24,845 nt of DNA from assembly GCA_017399325.1 (NCBI GenBank), contig JAFQDY010000156.1:1-24845 (forward strand), written 5' to 3'. The stretch comes from Oscillospiraceae bacterium. Its GTDB lineage: Bacteria > Bacillota > Clostridia > Oscillospirales > Oscillospiraceae. Below, piece by piece: positions 1 to 7,243 of this stretch. Position 1 is the first letter of the stretch; each line of letters opens with the position of its first letter. Under the pieces are notes generated by a model. The model saw only the letters and a list, made by a program, of their open reading frames with translations, was not told the origin of the DNA and did no database searches. The translations under genes and the position numbers were made by a program.

Positions 1-96
1 CCATAGCAAAAAGGCGTAAAAATGGCGTAAACCCAAAAGTGCCAAAAGCCGAAAACCCTTGCAAATAAAGGATTTTTTGAAGGAGAAGAAACAAAA

Positions 97-1194
97 ATGA
101 AATTAGGTATCGTGGGACTGCCCAATGTGGGCAAGTCCACCCTTTTTAATGCCATTACCAACGCAGGTGTCCCTGCGGACAACTATGCGTTTTGCACCAT
201 TGACCCCAATGTGGGTGTGGTATCTGTGCCCGATGAACGGCTGGACTGGCTGGCAGAACTCCACAAGCCCAAGAAGTTCACCCCCGCGGTGATCGAGTTT
301 GTGGACATCGCAGGTCTTGTAAAGGGCGCGTCCAAGGGCGAAGGTCTGGGCAATAAGTTTTTGAGCAATATCCGCACCACCGACGCTATCGTTCACGTAG
401 TGCGTTGCTTTGAAGATTCCAACGTTACCCACGTGGAAGGCAGCACCGATCCTCTGCGGGACATCGACATTATCAATTTGGAATTGGTAATGGCCGATAT
501 GGAAATGGTGGAGCGCCGCATTGACAAGGCCCAAAAGGCTATGAAAGGCGGCGACAAGAAGTTCGCCAGAGAGGCCGAACTGTTTGCCGAACTTTTGAAG
601 CACCTGAACGAAGGCAAGTTGGCCCGCACCTTTGACGGCACGGAAGATGATATGGCTCTGATCGGCACATCCGACCTGCTGACATTGAAAAAGACCATTT
701 ATGTGGCAAATCTGGCGGAAAACGAGATCAATGAGCCGGAAAACAACCGGCACTATATGGCCGTCAAGGCATTGGCAGAAGCCGAGGGCAGCGAACTGAT
801 CCCCATCTGCGCCAAGTTGGAAGCGGACATTGCCGAATTGGACGACCCCGACGAAAAGGCGATGTTTATGGAAGAACTGGGCGTTGTAGAGTCCGGTCTG
901 GACAGGCTGATCCGCAGTTCTTACGCGTTGCTTGGCTTGATCTCCTTCCTGACCGCAGGCAGCGATGAGTGCCGGGCCTGGACCATCAAGAACGGAACCA
1001 AGGCACCTCAGGCCGCCGGTAAGATCCACACCGACTTCGAGCGTGGCTTCATTCGCGCGGAAGTCATTGCCTTCCAGGATATGAAAGAGCAGGGCACGAT
1101 GGCTGCTGCCAAGGCCAAAGGTCTGGTTCGCAGCGAGGGCAAGGACTATGTGATGAAGGATGGCGACATCGTCAACTTCCTGTTTAATGTATAA
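97..1194 (+). CDS. ychF: Redox-regulated ATPase YchF (Obg/OLA1 family)
   Basis: This encodes a 365-residue cytosolic P-loop ATPase of the YchF/OLA1 branch of the Obg family, which binds ribosomes and is linked to translation and oxidative-stress control. Visible motifs are the Walker A GLPNVGKST (residues 7-15), the switch region NYAFCTIDPNVG (29-40), the G3 motif DIAGL (70-74), and NLAE in place of the GTPase NKxD, the known YchF hallmark for preferring ATP. The C-terminal 85 residues or so form the TGS domain (LTAGSDECRAWTIKNGTKAP, then FERGFIRAEVI). The length is the family norm. The start is set by AGGAG at 81-85, 11 bases before the ATG. It appears to be a single-gene unit ending at a strong hairpin. 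I saw no convincing promoter in the 96 bases upstream. Confidence 0.97.
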   Translation: MKLGIVGLPNVGKSTLFNAITNAGVPADNYAFCTIDPNVGVVSVPDERLDWLAELHKPKKFTPAVIEFVDIAGLVKGASKGEGLGNKFLSNIRTTDAIVHVVRCFEDSNVTHVEGSTDPLRDIDIINLELVMADMEMVERRIDKAQKAMKGGDKKFAREAELFAELLKHLNEGKLARTFDGTEDDMALIGTSDLLTLKKTIYVANLAENEINEPENNRHYMAVKALAEAEGSELIPICAKLEADIAELDDPDEKAMFMEELGVVESGLDRLIRSSYALLGLISFLTAGSDECRAWTIKNGTKAPQAAGKIHTDFERGFIRAEVIAFQDMKEQGTMAAAKAKGLVRSEGKDYVMKDGDIVNFLFNV

Positions 1195-1198
1195 AAAG

Positions 1199-1229
1199 AA
1201 AAGCAGCGGTAAATTTACCGCTGCTTTTT
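1199..1229 (+). terminator. Rho-independent terminator of ychF
   Basis: A perfect inverted repeat has arms 1199-1213 and 1214-1228 around the core GCAGCGGTAAA. A run of five T follows at 1225-1229, five bases after the ychF stop codon. The A tract on the left could also make it act weakly on the other strand. Confidence 0.92.
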
Positions 1230-1351
1230 AGCGCCCCAACACGATCATCATATCATACAAAATATGGATTTGTCAACAGTTTTGTTGTGATAATCCACAA
1301 TTTCTGTAGGTTGCCCAATTTTATTTTGTTTACTTTGTACAATGTTCCATC

Positions 1352-1380
1352 TTGCAAAACCCCTAATCTTGTGTTATCTT
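1352..1380 (+). promoter_or_regulatory. Possible sigma-A promoter
   Basis: TTGCAA at 1352-1357 and TATCTT at 1375-1380 are separated by 17 bases. Each hexamer matches consensus only moderately. It would start a transcript near 1387 that reads through the interrupted small frame and ends at the hairpin 1598-1648, giving an RNA of about 265 bases. Confidence 0.45.
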
Positions 1381-1403
1381 ATAGTCAAGAAAGGGTGATA
1401 CCA

Positions 1404-1535
1404 ATGTACACGTAAAACTTTCAAGACAGAAATTTCAATTCGGGAAATGTTCCGGCATATAGGTGGCTCCCCTTGGAGCAAGATGTGAAAAATTTAGGAT
1501 GTAGATGTTGCGGAATGGATTTCGTGGTGGATTGA
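1404..1535 (+). pseudogene. Small reading frame broken by a stop at codon 4, or a short leader peptide
   Basis: An ATG at 1404, preceded by AAGGGTGA, opens a frame that stops after three codons (TAA at 1413-1415). The same frame is then open for 39 more codons to TGA at 1533-1535. It would read NFQDRNFNSG and WLPLEQDVKN, then the cysteine-rich GCRCCG and the end DFVVD. No ATG, GTG or TTG with a ribosome binding site restarts the frame after the stop. I do not recognise the peptide. It could be a nonsense-broken small protein, a three-residue leader in a structured RNA, or chance. A promoter-like sequence just upstream and a hairpin downstream make some transcribed unit plausible. Confidence 0.3.
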
Positions 1536-1597
1536 AAGGAACTGTCAATTCTGTAGAAAGAGAGGTTAATCAAGGATGTTAGATATCAAGATAGCAC

Positions 1598-1650
1598 AGA
1601 AGTAGCCCTTAACTGATGAGACTAGGAAATCAGTTAAGGGCTACTTCTTT
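1598..1650 (+). terminator. 20-bp-arm hairpin, probable terminator
   Basis: A perfect inverted repeat has arms 1598-1617 and 1629-1648 and an 11-base loop. On the plus strand it is followed by a short T-rich stretch (TTCTTTG), which suits a rho-independent terminator. No T tract follows on the minus strand, so it probably does not terminate gpsA. It has no recognised gene in front of it, which is why a small RNA or decayed gene is suspected here. Confidence 0.6.
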
Positions 1651-1672
1651 GTTATGTTGAAAAACACCTTCT

Positions 1673-1794
1673 GTCATTGCGAACCAGTGCGCACACTGGT
1701 GTGGCGCCCGAGCACAAAGTGCGAAGAAGTGCTCTTGGGGTGCAATCTCCTTCTGATTGGGGATTCCCACGGGCATAAATGCCCTCGGAATGAC
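1673..1794. repeat. Dispersed palindromic repeat (REP/MITE-like), about 122 bp
   Basis: The element is bounded by short imperfect terminal inverted repeats, GTCATT(GCGA) at 1673-1682 and (tCGG)AATGAC ending at 1794. Inside are three small hairpins: ACCAGTGCGCACACTGGT (1683-1700), GAGCAC/GTGCTC arms (1710-1715 and 1729-1734), and GGGCATAAATGCCC (1771-1784). It has no coding potential. The GTCATTGCGAACCAGTG opening resembles a non-coding repeat that I recall as scattered through gut Oscillospirales genomes. That resemblance is from memory and was not searched. Confidence 0.65.
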
Positions 1795-1803
1795 TATTTT
1801 CTT

Positions 1804-2829
1804 TTATTCGTAGTGATTCTCCCACACAGAGCCGGGCAGTTCCGGCTTTTTGTCCCTGCGCATCAGGTTTTGCACCACATCTGCCAGCGAGGTCTTCTCA
1901 CAGACCACCTGGTATGCCGCTTCCACGATGGGCATTTCCACATTGTAGCGCTTTGCCAAGGCCCTTGCCGCAGGCAACGCGTTGATACCTTCCACCACCA
2001 TACCCACCTGTCGGACCGCGTCTTCCACAGACGCGCCCTGTCCGATCAGCATACCGCAGCGGTTGTTCCGGCTGTGAATGCTGGTTGCCGTTACGATCAG
2101 ATCGCCGATGCCCGCCAAGCCGCCAAAGGTCTGCTCCTTGCAGCCCATAGCCGTTCCCAGCCGGGTGATCTCCACCATACCGCGGGTAATTAAAGCCGCC
2201 TTTGCGTTGTCGCCATAGCCAAGTCCGGCCGCCACGCCGGCTACCAAAGCGATGATGTTCTTCACTGCGCCGCAAAGTTCCACGCCCAACACATCTTCAT
2301 TGGTGTAGACCCGCATGCAAGAGCCCCAGAACACATTTTGCACCAGTTCCGCCACTTCCTTGTCCTCACAGGCGGACACGATGGTGGTGGGCAGATCTTT
2401 TGCCACCTCTTCCGCGTGGGTCGGTCCGGAAAGGGCCACCAGTTTGACGGTGGGGTTTGCAATTTCCTGGGCGATAATGCCCGTCATGGTCAGCAGGGTG
2501 TCTGCCTCGATACCCTTTGCCACATCCACGATGATCTGGTTATCCCCAACGAAAGGCGCAGCCAGGCGGGCCGTACTACGCACATAAGGCGACGGCACAG
2601 CAAACAAAAGCATATCCTGCCCTTGGCAGACTCGGGCGATCTCACCGGTAAAGGCAATTTCTTGGGGTATCTCCATGCCGGGCAGATTGGGGTGCTTTCG
2701 GGTTTGGGAGAATTCCTCCACTTCCCTGCCGATGGCAGACCAGACGGTCACACAATGGCCGTTATTATGCAAAAGCCGCGCCAGCGCCATACCCCAGGTG
2801 CCAGCGCCCAACACACCGATCTTATACAT
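1804..2829 (-). CDS. gpsA: Glycerol-3-phosphate dehydrogenase [NAD(P)+]
   Basis: This cytosolic enzyme reduces dihydroxyacetone phosphate to sn-glycerol 3-phosphate, the backbone precursor for phospholipids. The N-terminal Rossmann motif is KIGVLGAGTWGMALARLL. The C-terminal catalytic domain shows GAVKNIIALVAGVAAGLG, which carries the catalytic lysine, then GYGDNAKAALITRG and the phosphate-binding SRNNRCG. The start is ATG at 2829, giving 341 residues that begin MYKIG. A TTG two codons upstream (2835) would give a slightly longer protein but is less likely. The start codon overlaps the end of the preceding flavin-reductase-like gene by 8 bases (ATGTATAA), and no clear ribosome binding site is visible, so translational coupling is probable. 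Downstream is the palindromic repeat, and no clear terminator was seen. Confidence 0.97.
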   Translation of the reverse strand: MYKIGVLGAGTWGMALARLLHNNGHCVTVWSAIGREVEEFSQTRKHPNLPGMEIPQEIAFTGEIARVCQGQDMLLFAVPSPYVRSTARLAAPFVGDNQIIVDVAKGIEADTLLTMTGIIAQEIANPTVKLVALSGPTHAEEVAKDLPTTIVSACEDKEVAELVQNVFWGSCMRVYTNEDVLGVELCGAVKNIIALVAGVAAGLGYGDNAKAALITRGMVEITRLGTAMGCKEQTFGGLAGIGDLIVTATSIHSRNNRCGMLIGQGASVEDAVRQVGMVVEGINALPAARALAKRYNVEMPIVEAAYQVVCEKTSLADVVQNLMRRDKKPELPGSVWENHYE

Positions 2830-3346
2830 CGGCAATATAGGCGGCGGTGATCTCGCCGTAGTATGCGGTGTGGAAATTGTTTTCCTCCACTGTTCCTGCA
2901 GGGTAGCAGCGGTTTCTGTCTTCTTCTGCCAAGGCGGTCAAGTCCTGATCCTGCTGATAGATCACCTTGCACTCCAATGTCAGGGGCAACTGGGCGATGG
3001 CGGGAACGGACACGGTCTCACCGGGGATCAAAGTCAGACCCAGTTTCTCGATCTTATTCACATCCCGGCCGGACTCCTTGCCGCAGACAGCCAAAATGTT
3101 TTTATCGCAAGCGCCCACGGGGATATTTACGGTAAATTCACCGCTCTTGTCCAGCAGTTTTTTGGTATGGCGGCTTTGGCGGACATAGGCGATAAAGATC
3201 GGCTTCTTCCACTCAATACCGATCATACCCCAGCCGATGGTCATGGTATTCACTTCGCCGTCGGCGCAGGTGGTCAGCAGCGCGCCCTTGCCTACATTTT
3301 CCATAATTTCCTGGGCATGTTCCCAAAGATTGATGTTCTGTTTCAT
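2822..3346 (-). CDS. Flavin reductase-like FMN-binding protein (flavoredoxin type)
   Basis: This 174-residue protein fits the flavin-reductase-like split-barrel family that binds FMN and transfers electrons. Family signatures include GALLTTCADGEVNTMTIGWG (residues 21-40), followed by KPIFIAYVRQSRHT and then EFTVNIP, the usual order of flavin-contacting segments. The physiological partner is unknown. Small flavoproteins of this type in anaerobes are usually annotated only by domain. AGGAGG lies 7 bases before the ATG. A good promoter (3376-3404) lies upstream, and the 3' end overlaps gpsA, so the two are probably co-transcribed. Confidence 0.85.
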   Translation of the reverse strand: MKQNINLWEHAQEIMENVGKGALLTTCADGEVNTMTIGWGMIGIEWKKPIFIAYVRQSRHTKKLLDKSGEFTVNIPVGACDKNILAVCGKESGRDVNKIEKLGLTLIPGETVSVPAIAQLPLTLECKVIYQQDQDLTALAEEDRNRCYPAGTVEENNFHTAYYGEITAAYIADV

Positions 3347-3375
3347 AGTGTTTCCTCCTATTTAAAGTTATCTTA

Positions 3376-3404
3376 ATCATAGCCGAATATAAGCAAAATG
3401 GCAA
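3376..3404 (-). promoter_or_regulatory. Sigma-A promoter of the flavin reductase-gpsA operon
   Basis: On the minus strand, TTGCCA (3399-3404) and TATGAT (3376-3381) are separated by 17 bases. Transcription would begin near 3369, leaving a leader of about 25 bases with AGGAGG before the ATG at 3346. Confidence 0.75.
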
Positions 3405-3419
3405 GCAATTTTTGCGGTA

Positions 3420-3448
3420 TTGACAACTGTCCTTTTATAAATTATATT
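3420..3448 (+). promoter_or_regulatory. Sigma-A promoter of the YczE/YitT-like gene
   Basis: TTGACA (3420-3425, perfect consensus) and TATATT (3443-3448) are separated by 17 bases. It faces away from the flavin-reductase promoter in a 131-base divergent intergenic region and lies 30 bases before the ATG at 3478. Confidence 0.8.
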
Positions 3449-3477
3449 GATGGAAGTTATCTTTTTGGGAGTGAAGT

Positions 3478-4089
3478 ATGAAACACGCCGTCATATGCAA
3501 ACGAAGCGCCACCGCTTTGCTGGGCAGTGTGGTCCTGGCCTTCGGTCTTTACAACATCCACGCCCTTTCCGGCATTTCCGAGGGTGGGCAATTGGGCCTT
3601 ACCCTGCTGCTGCGCCATTGGTTTCACATATCCCCTGCCCTTTCGGGTCTTGTTATCAATATTGTGTGCTATGCGTTGGGTTTCCGGACGCTGGGCAAGC
3701 CGTTCTTATTCTATTCGGCGGTATCTGCCCTGGGCTTTAGTCTGACTTATCGCATTTGCGAGTGTTTCCCGCCCGTTTGGCCCCAACTGGCGAATTTTCC
3801 TCTCGTTGCTGCCCTGTTGGGCGCGGTGTTTGTGGGTGTGGGTTGCGGACTTTGCGTGCGGGCAGGCGGCGCGCCCAGCGGTGACGACGCCTTGGCTATG
3901 AGTTTGAGCCGCATTTGGAAAATCAAGATCGAATATGTGTATATGATCTCCGATTTTGCTGTACTTGCCCTGTCGCTGACCTATATCCCCCTTCATAAAA
4001 TCGGCTATTCTCTACTGAGCGTGATCCTTTCCAGTATACTGGTGGGATTCGTGCAGCGGGTACAGATCACAAAAAAGACCGTTTCCTAG
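3478..4089 (+). CDS. YczE/YitT-like integral membrane protein
   Basis: This 203-residue protein has five to six predicted membrane segments, at about residues 10-30, 50-69, 75-93, 108-128, 154-172 and 175-194. The loop GGAPSGDDALAMSLSR (134-149) resembles the conserved Gly/Pro-Asp-Ala motif of YczE/YitT-type proteins. Members of that family have no firmly established biochemical role, and a membrane transport or regulatory function is only a guess. GGGAGTG before the ATG serves as the ribosome binding site. It is transcribed alone from the promoter at 3420-3448, and its stop codon lies inside the terminator hairpin. Confidence 0.75.
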   Translation: MKHAVICKRSATALLGSVVLAFGLYNIHALSGISEGGQLGLTLLLRHWFHISPALSGLVINIVCYALGFRTLGKPFLFYSAVSALGFSLTYRICECFPPVWPQLANFPLVAALLGAVFVGVGCGLCVRAGGAPSGDDALAMSLSRIWKIKIEYVYMISDFAVLALSLTYIPLHKIGYSLLSVILSSILVGFVQRVQITKKTVS

Positions 4090-4104
4090 GAAACGGTCTT
4101 TTTA
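4071..4104. terminator. Bidirectional terminator between convergent genes
   Basis: A perfect palindrome centred on CCTAGG (4085-4090) has GACCGTTT/AAACGGTC arms, flanked by six A on the left and five T on the right. It can therefore end transcription from both strands: the YczE/YitT-like gene (+), whose TAG stop at 4087-4089 lies in the hairpin, and the eight-gene operon (-), whose last stop is at 4116-4118. Confidence 0.92.
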
Positions 4105-4115
4105 TGATCGCTCAA

Positions 4116-4727
4116 TTATTCGCCGCCGAAAATCAGAGTGCCAAAGAACTCGGGGCAATGGAATGCGGGGTGGTCGATGTCCACATAGTTCCAGGTCATC
4201 CAGTGGGGCTTGACAGTTCTGTCGCCGCACTTATAGAGGTTACCGCGGATCGAGCCGCCCTCTTTTGCCTCAAAATCGGCAAAGAAGCGCTTAATGAATG
4301 CAAAGGGGATCTTATAGGTCAGAACCCAGCCCTTTTCGGTAAATTCCACATTAGTCTTAAACTTCTCGGTGAATTTGGAGATCTGCAGACGGATCAGATC
4401 GCTGATGTCGCCGCCGGTGCCAATGCCGATCCACACGGCGCAATTGGGGTTCAGTTCAATGTTGAAATAGTCAGCTCTCTCGGTGGGGCTGAAGAAGAAC
4501 TCCATACAGCTGTCATTGCAAGTGCAGGCCTGCGGACCGGTCTCTTCCATACGGATATTGGGTTCGATGGCTTCCATACGGACAAACAGACCCTCATCGT
4601 CCCAGCAAAGTTGCGCCCAGGCGGTAATGTCGATGGAATCCACCCACTGGACATTTTCAATGTTCAATGTGGGGATCTTGCTCCAGTCGGGCGTGCCGTT
4701 TACTTTTTTCATAGTATAGGTTTTCAT
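4116..4727 (-). CDS. Stand-alone carbohydrate-binding family 9-like domain protein
   Basis: This 203-residue protein resembles the CBM9-like domain (sometimes labelled DUF1083). Visible segments are AWAQLCWDDEGLFVRMEAIE (residues 36-55), DSCMEFFFSP (72-81), DYFNIELNPNCAVWIG (86-101) and a C-terminal WNYVDIDHPAFHCPEFFGTL. In larger enzymes this fold binds sugars. Here it is the whole protein and has no signal peptide, so it should be cytosolic. It is the last gene of the operon, 24 bases after the FGGY kinase gene, with GGAGGG 8 bases before the ATG. A role as an intracellular sugar-binding protein or as an uncharacterised enzyme of the pathway is an inference from position. The two terminators and flanking genes give no further clue. 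Confidence 0.72.
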   Translation of the reverse strand: MKTYTMKKVNGTPDWSKIPTLNIENVQWVDSIDITAWAQLCWDDEGLFVRMEAIEPNIRMEETGPQACTCNDSCMEFFFSPTERADYFNIELNPNCAVWIGIGTGGDISDLIRLQISKFTEKFKTNVEFTEKGWVLTYKIPFAFIKRFFADFEAKEGGSIRGNLYKCGDRTVKPHWMTWNYVDIDHPAFHCPEFFGTLIFGGE

Positions 4728-4751
4728 ACGCTTTTCCCTCCGAATTGCTAT

Positions 4752-6200
4752 TTACATTCTGGCGATCTGCAGCGCTGCATCATAGAGTTTGCAGAACTTT
4801 TGGTATTTCTTTTCAATGGTTTCGCTGGGGTTCGGCTCGTAACGGCGCACCATTTTTACGTCCTTGGCGGCCGCTTTCAGGGTTTCGTACTGCCCTTCGT
4901 TCCAAGCGGCCAACATGGCAACGCCCAGACAGGCGGCTTCCGTTACCGCAGGCACTTCCACAGGCAGGCCGGTGATATCTGCCTGCAACTGGCACCAGAC
5001 AGGACTCTTTGCGCCGCCGCCGGTGGCAACGATACTGGTGATCTTTGTGCCTTTGCTCAGGATGTCCTCGCAGTTTTTCCGCAGGACAAAGCAGACACCC
5101 TCCATAACCGCTTTTGCCATTTGCGCAGCCGTATGCTCCTGACGCAGGCCGAAGAACACGCCGGTTGCCTCCCGGTCAAATTCCGGGGCATTGGTGCCCA
5201 CCAAATAAGGCAGGAACAAAAGGCCGGTTTCCTCACTTGCCAGCAGTTCTCTGTTCAAGGTGTCGTAGTCCATATTGTTCATACAGGTACGGCGGAACCA
5301 GTCCAGACATACGCCGCCGCTTTCCATCACGGGCAGCATCACATAGGTATTGGGCAGAAAACCGTAGTGCAGCGCCATATCCCAAGCGGGATCAGGTTTT
5401 CCGTCGGTCATAGTGGCAAGCACCATAGTCGTACCGGTGGACAGGGTCATACCGCCGGGGGCAATATTGCCTGTACCGATCATACCGGCAAAGTGGTCCA
5501 GCGTACCGGTGTTTACCTTGGTTTGGCTTGACAGGCCGGTTGCCTTGGCGACTTCCTCCGTCAGCGTACCAACCACCGCACCCGGTTCTGCCAAAGGCGG
5601 CAGTTGGCTCTCCGAAATGCCGATGGCTGAGAGCATTTCCTGCCAGTAGCACTTGTTGTAAATATCAAAATAAAAAGAAAATGTTGCGATGGACATATCT
5701 GCGCATTTACAGCCAGTCAGGCAGTAAACAATATAGTCTTTCAGCAACATATAAGTTGCAACTTTGGAGAAGATCTCCCGGCGGTTTTTCTGCAGCCAAA
5801 GGATCTTCGTTGCCGGCCAAGTGGGCAAAATCGCCTGCTGGCCGGTTTTTTGGTGGCAGAGGTCACCGGAAAACTGTTTTTCCAGTTCTTCGCATTCTGC
5901 ACCCGAGCGCTCATCCATCCAGGAAATGGCATTCAGCAGCGGTTTTCCGTTTTCGTCCAGGCAAACAAGGGACTCGGCCTGTCCAGTAAATGCGATCTGC
6001 GCCACCTTGCAGGGATTGTCTAACATCAGATCCCGCAAAAGCGACAAAAGGCTTTCATAGTATTTTTCAGCATCAAATTCGATGAATTCGCCCTGGCGGA
6101 TATATTCCACAGGGGCGCTTTTTTGCGCAACGCAGGAAAGCTGCGCGTCATACAGGGCAACCTTCAGGTTGGTGCTGCCCAGATCTACACCGATATACAT
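4752..6200 (-). CDS. FGGY-family carbohydrate kinase (xylulokinase-like)
   Basis: This 482-residue kinase phosphorylates a sugar or polyol with ATP. It shows the N-terminal phosphate-binding motif GVDLGSTNLKVALYD (4-18), WMDERSG (94-100), TLDHFAGMIGTGN (233-245) with Asp235 as the likely catalytic base, STGTTMVLA (254-262), and a C-terminal adenine-binding segment ATGGGAKSPVWCQLQADITG. Xylulokinase is the closest class by motif, but FGGY specificity cannot be read from sequence. The start MYIGVDLG is chosen because AGGGGG lies 6 bases upstream. The open frame extends further upstream without a ribosome binding site. It lies 71 bases after the NagB-like gene, with a hairpin in the gap. The substrate could be a ketose, polyol or derivative released by the operon's hydrolases. 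Confidence 0.93.
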   Translation of the reverse strand: MYIGVDLGSTNLKVALYDAQLSCVAQKSAPVEYIRQGEFIEFDAEKYYESLLSLLRDLMLDNPCKVAQIAFTGQAESLVCLDENGKPLLNAISWMDERSGAECEELEKQFSGDLCHQKTGQQAILPTWPATKILWLQKNRREIFSKVATYMLLKDYIVYCLTGCKCADMSIATFSFYFDIYNKCYWQEMLSAIGISESQLPPLAEPGAVVGTLTEEVAKATGLSSQTKVNTGTLDHFAGMIGTGNIAPGGMTLSTGTTMVLATMTDGKPDPAWDMALHYGFLPNTYVMLPVMESGGVCLDWFRRTCMNNMDYDTLNRELLASEETGLLFLPYLVGTNAPEFDREATGVFFGLRQEHTAAQMAKAVMEGVCFVLRKNCEDILSKGTKITSIVATGGGAKSPVWCQLQADITGLPVEVPAVTEAACLGVAMLAAWNEGQYETLKAAAKDVKMVRRYEPNPSETIEKKYQKFCKLYDAALQIARM

Positions 6201-6222
6201 ATTTTTCCCCCTCATTTTAAGG

Positions 6223-6258
6223 AAGGCTACCACACCGCTTATGCGATGTGGCAGCCTT
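6223..6258. other. Intercistronic hairpin between the NagB-like and kinase genes
   Basis: An imperfect inverted repeat runs from AAGGCT to AGCCTT, with inner pairs CCACA/TGTGG and CGC/GCG, giving 14 pairs, two mismatches and a 4-base loop. No T tract follows on the minus strand, so it is more likely an mRNA processing or stability element, or a partial attenuator, than a full terminator. It sits in the longest gap of the operon. Confidence 0.55.
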
Positions 6259-6271
6259 GCAATTTGGGTAA

Positions 6272-7243
6272 TTAGTAGCCAACCTTTTCCCAGCACTCGA
6301 AGGGAGCAGCCAGTTCTTCGCTGATGTAGACCTGAGTCTTCTTGGTCTGCAGCATGGTGGAAGGCAGGTAGGGAGTGATGGGGCCGTGAGTACACAGACG
6401 GGAGGTCATTCTCTGCCAGGAGGAGAAGGTACCGCAGGTAGCCAGTGCGTGAACCTCGATACGCTCCTTAGCACGCATAACATCCAGAGGTCCGATGGTT
6501 GCGGCGCAGGGAGGAACATTTGCGATGTCGCCGGACTGACCAAAGGTGCCGTTCAGGGAGTTCTGCATAATGGTCATGGGGTGCAGTTTGACGATCTGAG
6601 CGGGCTGATTCAGCCACTCTTCGATGTCGCCGCTGCCGATGAACTCGGGGATGGGATCAACGAAAGCCATATGGCCTGCCCAACCGGGAGAGGTGGAAGC
6701 GATGTCAGCACCGCCCTCGGTGATGTCGTTGATGATCTTGGAGTAGTCCTTGATATTCTCGTTGGTGGGGAAATGGACATTTTCCATAGGCATACGCAGC
6801 TTCTCATCGATCTGGTAGTAGAAGTACTTGATCATAGAGTGAGCAAAGCCAGCCTCGTATGTAACAGGGGCGATGTTGCCGTTCTCGTCAGCCCACTCGT
6901 CCTCAGCAAACAGGTGGACCTTGGAGCAGTCGACCTGGAAGTAGTTGATCAAAGTTGCCAGGGGGATGTAAGTATCGGGCTCGGGGTTGCCCAGAATCAT
7001 GGAGAAGGGCTTCCCGGCTTCGGAAGCAGCCTTCAGACGGGAAAACAGTGTTGCGATCAGCACGGGATGGGGATTCATCACGACCTTAACGTCGAATTCG
7101 GGATGCCACCAAGGCTCGCGCTGCTCCAGCTCCTTGCCGCTCATCTTGCGGACGCGCTCGCAGACTTCCTTGTCCTTGAAGGGGACAAATTCGTGGGGCT
7201 GAAAATCAAATTTTGTTGCGGGATCGACAATCCAATCTTTCAT
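6272..7243 (-). CDS. NagB-like sugar-phosphate isomerase/deaminase with altered active site
   Basis: This 323-residue protein belongs to the glucosamine-6-phosphate isomerase / 6-phosphogluconolactonase superfamily, but is longer than typical NagB (about 240-270). The FAEDEWADE segment (112-120) matches the NagB NMDEY region and keeps the Asp. The canonical DGHIAFNEP loop becomes SPGWAGHMAFVDP (185-197): His191 is kept, while the Asp is replaced by Ala189, the Asn by Val195 and the Glu by Asp196. The ring-opening relay of true NagB is therefore incomplete and the substrate or reaction probably differs. Its ATG overlaps the NagA-like stop codon by one base (TAATG). Its ribosome binding site AGGAG lies within the last codons of that gene, so the two are translationally coupled. 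The NagA-NagB pairing suggests acyl removal followed by isomerisation or deamination. Confidence 0.82.
   Translation of the reverse strand: MKDWIVDPATKFDFQPHEFVPFKDKEVCERVRKMSGKELEQREPWWHPEFDVKVVMNPHPVLIATLFSRLKAASEAGKPFSMILGNPEPDTYIPLATLINYFQVDCSKVHLFAEDEWADENGNIAPVTYEAGFAHSMIKYFYYQIDEKLRMPMENVHFPTNENIKDYSKIINDITEGGADIASTSPGWAGHMAFVDPIPEFIGSGDIEEWLNQPAQIVKLHPMTIMQNSLNGTFGQSGDIANVPPCAATIGPLDVMRAKERIEVHALATCGTFSSWQRMTSRLCTHGPITPYLPSTMLQTKKTQVYISEELAAPFECWEKVGY

Larger units (their letters stand above)
1230..1803. other. 574-base stretch without a recognised gene
   Basis: Between the ychF terminator and the gpsA stop codon there is no ORF I recognise. From left to right it holds AT-rich sequence (1230-1350), a weak sigma-A-like promoter (1352-1380), a small reading frame interrupted by a stop codon (1404-1535), a 20-bp-arm hairpin (1598-1648) and a dispersed palindromic repeat (1673-1794). 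An ORF called through the repeat on the plus strand (1654-2193) runs antisense into gpsA and is not credible. Confidence 0.7.

Noticed and set aside
1654..2193. 179-codon plus-strand frame starting in the palindromic repeat
   Set aside because: It begins in a non-coding repeat and continues antisense into gpsA. No ribosome binding site.
4104..5531. 475-codon plus-strand open frame
   Set aside because: It is antisense to the FGGY kinase and CBM9-like genes, both with clear motifs and ribosome binding sites. The product is low-complexity His/Gly-rich shadow sequence.
6201..6395. Upstream extension of the FGGY kinase frame
   Set aside because: The extension overlaps the NagB-like gene end and an intercistronic hairpin, has no ribosome binding site, and lies before the family's standard N-terminus at MYIGVDLG.
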